Origin: TMED14 sp003444795
Lineage (GTDB): Bacteria; Bacteroidota; Bacteroidia; Flavobacteriales; Schleiferiaceae
Direction: 5' to 3'
NCBI GenBank assembly: GCA_963978445.1
Contig: CAXBRT010000027.1
Span: 1 to 16,039 of the forward strand
DNA: 16,039 nucleotides
Below the pieces are notes generated by a model. It was not told the origin of the DNA. It searched no databases and saw only the letters and a list, made by a program, of their open reading frames with translations. Positions 14,692-16,039 of the stretch are shown here, in pieces (position 1 is the stretch's first letter; each line of letters begins with the position of its first letter). Position numbers and translations under genes: made by a program.

Positions 14692-15477
14692 ATGAAAGTA
14701 GCCCTCTTTGTCCTTGCCTTGGCCGTTTGCAGCTTTGGCGCCTGTGCCCAAATTAAACTCCCGGCCAGTTTGCCCAATGCAAACCAAGCCTTGCAAGGGC
14801 TCAAATCGGCCGTTCAAGGAACCGAAGGAGGACTTACTCAGGAGGAAATTGGAAAAGCGCTCAAAGAAGCGCTTGGAAACGGGGTGGATACCGGTGTTAG
14901 TCATTTGGCCAAAGTGGGCGGCATAGCGCAGAATCCGATCTATCACATTCCCCTGCCTCCTGAGGTGGCTCAACTCAAAGAGAAAATTCAAAAAAATCCT
15001 GCCCTGAAACTGGCCTTGCAGCCCAAATTGGATATTCTTGAAGCGAAGATGAACGAAGGGGCAGAGCAAGCCATGAAGTCGGCTGCGCCCATTTTTCGTG
15101 AGGCGATTGTTTCCATGACGGTCCAGGATGCATTGGCCATATTGCAGGGCGACGACCAAGCGGCTACGTCCTATTTGCAGACGTCTACCCAAACGGCCGT
15201 TCAAAAGGCCTTTGCACCGGTTATCCAAAATGCTTTGGATGCCGTGGAAATTGCTCGGTATTGGACCCCGGTAGTAGAGTCTATCAACGCCAATAAAGTG
15301 CTTCTTGGCGTGAAAGAGGACATCAATCCGGATTTACCCGCTTACGTCAATGGGTTGGCTACCGTGGCTCTGTACAAAGAAATCGGCGTGCAGGAAAGAA
15401 AAATTCGCCAAAATCCGCTGGCACGCACCTCTGAATTATTGAAGAAGGTGTTTGGGTCTAAACTAGCCCAAGGGTAA
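14692..15477 (+). CDS. Exported DUF4197 protein
   Basis: A 261-residue protein. Residues 1-20 form an export signal (MKVALFVLALAVCSFGACAQ); cleavage after AQ is likely, but Cys18 in FGAC could be a weak lipobox. The rest fits DUF4197 along its whole length: GLTQEEIGKALKEALGNGVD (47-66), PIYHIPLPPEV (82-92), MTVQDALAILQGDDQAATSYL (142-162), and the closing ARTSELLKKVFG (244-255). The family is found in periplasm or outer-membrane-associated proteins of many Gram-negatives and has no known function. It may be co-transcribed with glyA (47-nt gap), which could be simple read-through. Confidence 0.9.
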   Translation: MKVALFVLALAVCSFGACAQIKLPASLPNANQALQGLKSAVQGTEGGLTQEEIGKALKEALGNGVDTGVSHLAKVGGIAQNPIYHIPLPPEVAQLKEKIQKNPALKLALQPKLDILEAKMNEGAEQAMKSAAPIFREAIVSMTVQDALAILQGDDQAATSYLQTSTQTAVQKAFAPVIQNALDAVEIARYWTPVVESINANKVLLGVKEDINPDLPAYVNGLATVALYKEIGVQERKIRQNPLARTSELLKKVFGSKLAQG

Positions 15478-15512
15478 AAAAAGAACCCCTGCGGTGTGCA
15501 ACGCAGGGGTTC
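15476..15512 (-). terminator. Strong hairpin terminator, T-run on the minus strand
   Basis: A perfect 11-bp stem, GAACCCCTGCG (15483-15493) with CGCAGGGGTTC (15502-15512), has an 8-nt loop. Seven A residues precede it on the plus strand, so a minus-strand transcript would end in a T-run. On the plus strand it is followed by AACGTATC without a T-run. It may still stop the DUF4197 mRNA by structure, but its design serves minus-strand RNA, for which no protein gene is visible. Confidence 0.75.
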
Positions 15513-15544
15513 AACGTATCATGGAACTCTTGCGAGTTTCAAGA
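15476..15544 (-). ncRNA. Possible small RNA of about 69 nt
   Basis: On the minus strand an exact TAnnTTTG box (TATCTTTG, 15557-15550) is followed by a likely start near 15544. Next comes a hairpin with GAAACTC and GAGTTCC arms around a GCAA (GNRA-type) tetraloop (15540-15523, one mismatch), a short linker, and the 11-bp terminator with its T-run. Promoter box, folded body and terminator are in the right order. No open frame or known RNA family is recognised, and no -33 element is seen. Confidence 0.35.
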
Positions 15545-15549
15545 CGGCG

Positions 15550-15557
15550 CAAAGATA
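15550..15557 (-). promoter_or_regulatory. -7 box TATCTTTG, minus strand
   Basis: An exact TAnnTTTG match on the minus strand followed by GC-rich sequence, as often seen at Bacteroidota starts. The only candidate product is the small RNA ending at the terminator near 15476. Confidence 0.4.
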
Positions 15558-15576
15558 AGATGAGCGGGGTAAGCCT

Positions 15577-15611
15577 TTTGTGTGCGTAGTCACCAATTCA
15601 ACCTACCTTTT
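15577..15611 (+). promoter_or_regulatory. Promoter candidate for the alpha/beta hydrolase
   Basis: TTTG (15577-15580) and TACCTTTT (15604-15611) are 23 nt apart. The -7 box has one mismatch to TAnnTTTG and ends 4 nt before the ATG at 15616, so the message would be almost leaderless. Confidence 0.4.
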
Positions 15612-15615
15612 AAGC

Positions 15616-16039
15616 ATGAATTCCACCCGTTTTTACAGGACGAGCGTCAGTCTCATCGCTATGCTCAGTTTACCCATCCTACTCTCAGCGCAAAAGCTGA
15701 AAGTACAGGAAGTAACGGTCCCAAATTCCAATGCCACTGGAACCTTATCCGGCACCTTGACGACGGTGCAAAATGCCCGAAAATTAGGAGCGGAAGGCAT
15801 GTTGGCCATTCTCCTCCCGGGTTCAGGGCCAACCGACCGCCACGGAAACAGTGGTCCCTATTCCATGCGGACTTTAGATCTGGTTGCAGCTGAATGCCAG
15901 GCATTGGGGATCAGCACCTTGCAATTTGACAAGCGGGGCATTGGAGCCAGTACCTATGAAGGGACGGAAGCTGAAATGACCTACTCGGATTTGGTGCAAG
16001 ACATCGTGCAATGGGTGCCATGGACGCAAGGCTTTTCCC
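15616..16039 (+). CDS. Exported alpha/beta hydrolase, N-terminal part (cut by right edge)
   Basis: 141 codons are present from the ATG at 15616 with no stop before the edge. A signal peptide (MNSTRFYRTS, hydrophobic 11-24, ending LLSAQ at 22-26) is followed by a short beta-rich part with TGTLSGTLT (41-49). Then comes LAILLPGSGPTDRHGNSGPY (63-82), the typical oxyanion-side loop of the exported alpha/beta hydrolases related to COG1073, and LQFDKRGIGAST (102-113), matching their strand with the R-G-x-G-x-S pattern. The nucleophile serine, Asp and His would lie past the edge. The family includes esterases and uncharacterised hydrolases; the substrate is unknown. It probably has its own promoter. 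Confidence 0.85.
   Translation, partial: MNSTRFYRTSVSLIAMLSLPILLSAQKLKVQEVTVPNSNATGTLSGTLTTVQNARKLGAEGMLAILLPGSGPTDRHGNSGPYSMRTLDLVAAECQALGISTLQFDKRGIGASTYEGTEAEMTYSDLVQDIVQWVPWTQGFS

Overview
The window reads as chromosomal DNA of a free-living member of the Bacteroidota, most likely the Flavobacteriales or a near relative. The grounds are family-level: recurrent TAnnTTTG (-7) promoter boxes in the intergenic gaps, no Shine-Dalgarno sequences at starts, Bacteroidota-like FolD, SHMT, dihydroorotase and DUF4197 sequences, and export signals ending in AQ. Base composition is close to half GC. No rRNA, tRNA, insertion sequence, phage gene or CRISPR array is visible, and no gene-free stretch reaches 300 bases.

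Left arm (1-4824, all minus strand). Read in transcription order, there is a major facilitator transporter (4824-3622), a FabH-type ketoacyl synthase III (3541-2537), then a tight cluster: ABC ATPase (2373-1753), FtsX/MacB-like permease with a histidine-rich external loop (1756-593), small exported CxxC protein resembling DUF3299 (612-157), and the start of a dihydroorotase (160 to the left edge). These four overlap by 4, 20 and 4 nt. The gap before the ATPase holds an unexplained 9-bp inverted repeat and an alternative hairpin that could be a structured leader.

Middle (4826-9695, plus strand). Divergent from the transporter is an exported protein with ten cysteines at its N-terminus and a PDZ domain, closed by a good terminator. 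A pirin follows, then the overlapping ffh-folD-queE group (signal recognition particle GTPase, one-carbon folate enzyme, 7-deazaguanine synthesis).

Right part. A convergent junction (9696-9859) carries two octamer arrays in opposite orientation. Then come the RelA/SpoT alarmone enzyme and the fumarylacetoacetase gene (minus strand, overlapping by 31 nt), divergent from glyA. After glyA come an exported DUF4197 protein, a strong terminator whose T-run serves the minus strand (possibly ending a small RNA), and the first 141 codons of an exported alpha/beta hydrolase cut by the right edge.

Most genes are housekeeping. The possibly new material lies in the ABC/CxxC cluster and its leader, the Cys-rich PDZ protein, the operator-like palindrome at 4833-4858, the octamer arrays, and the possible small RNA near 15500.
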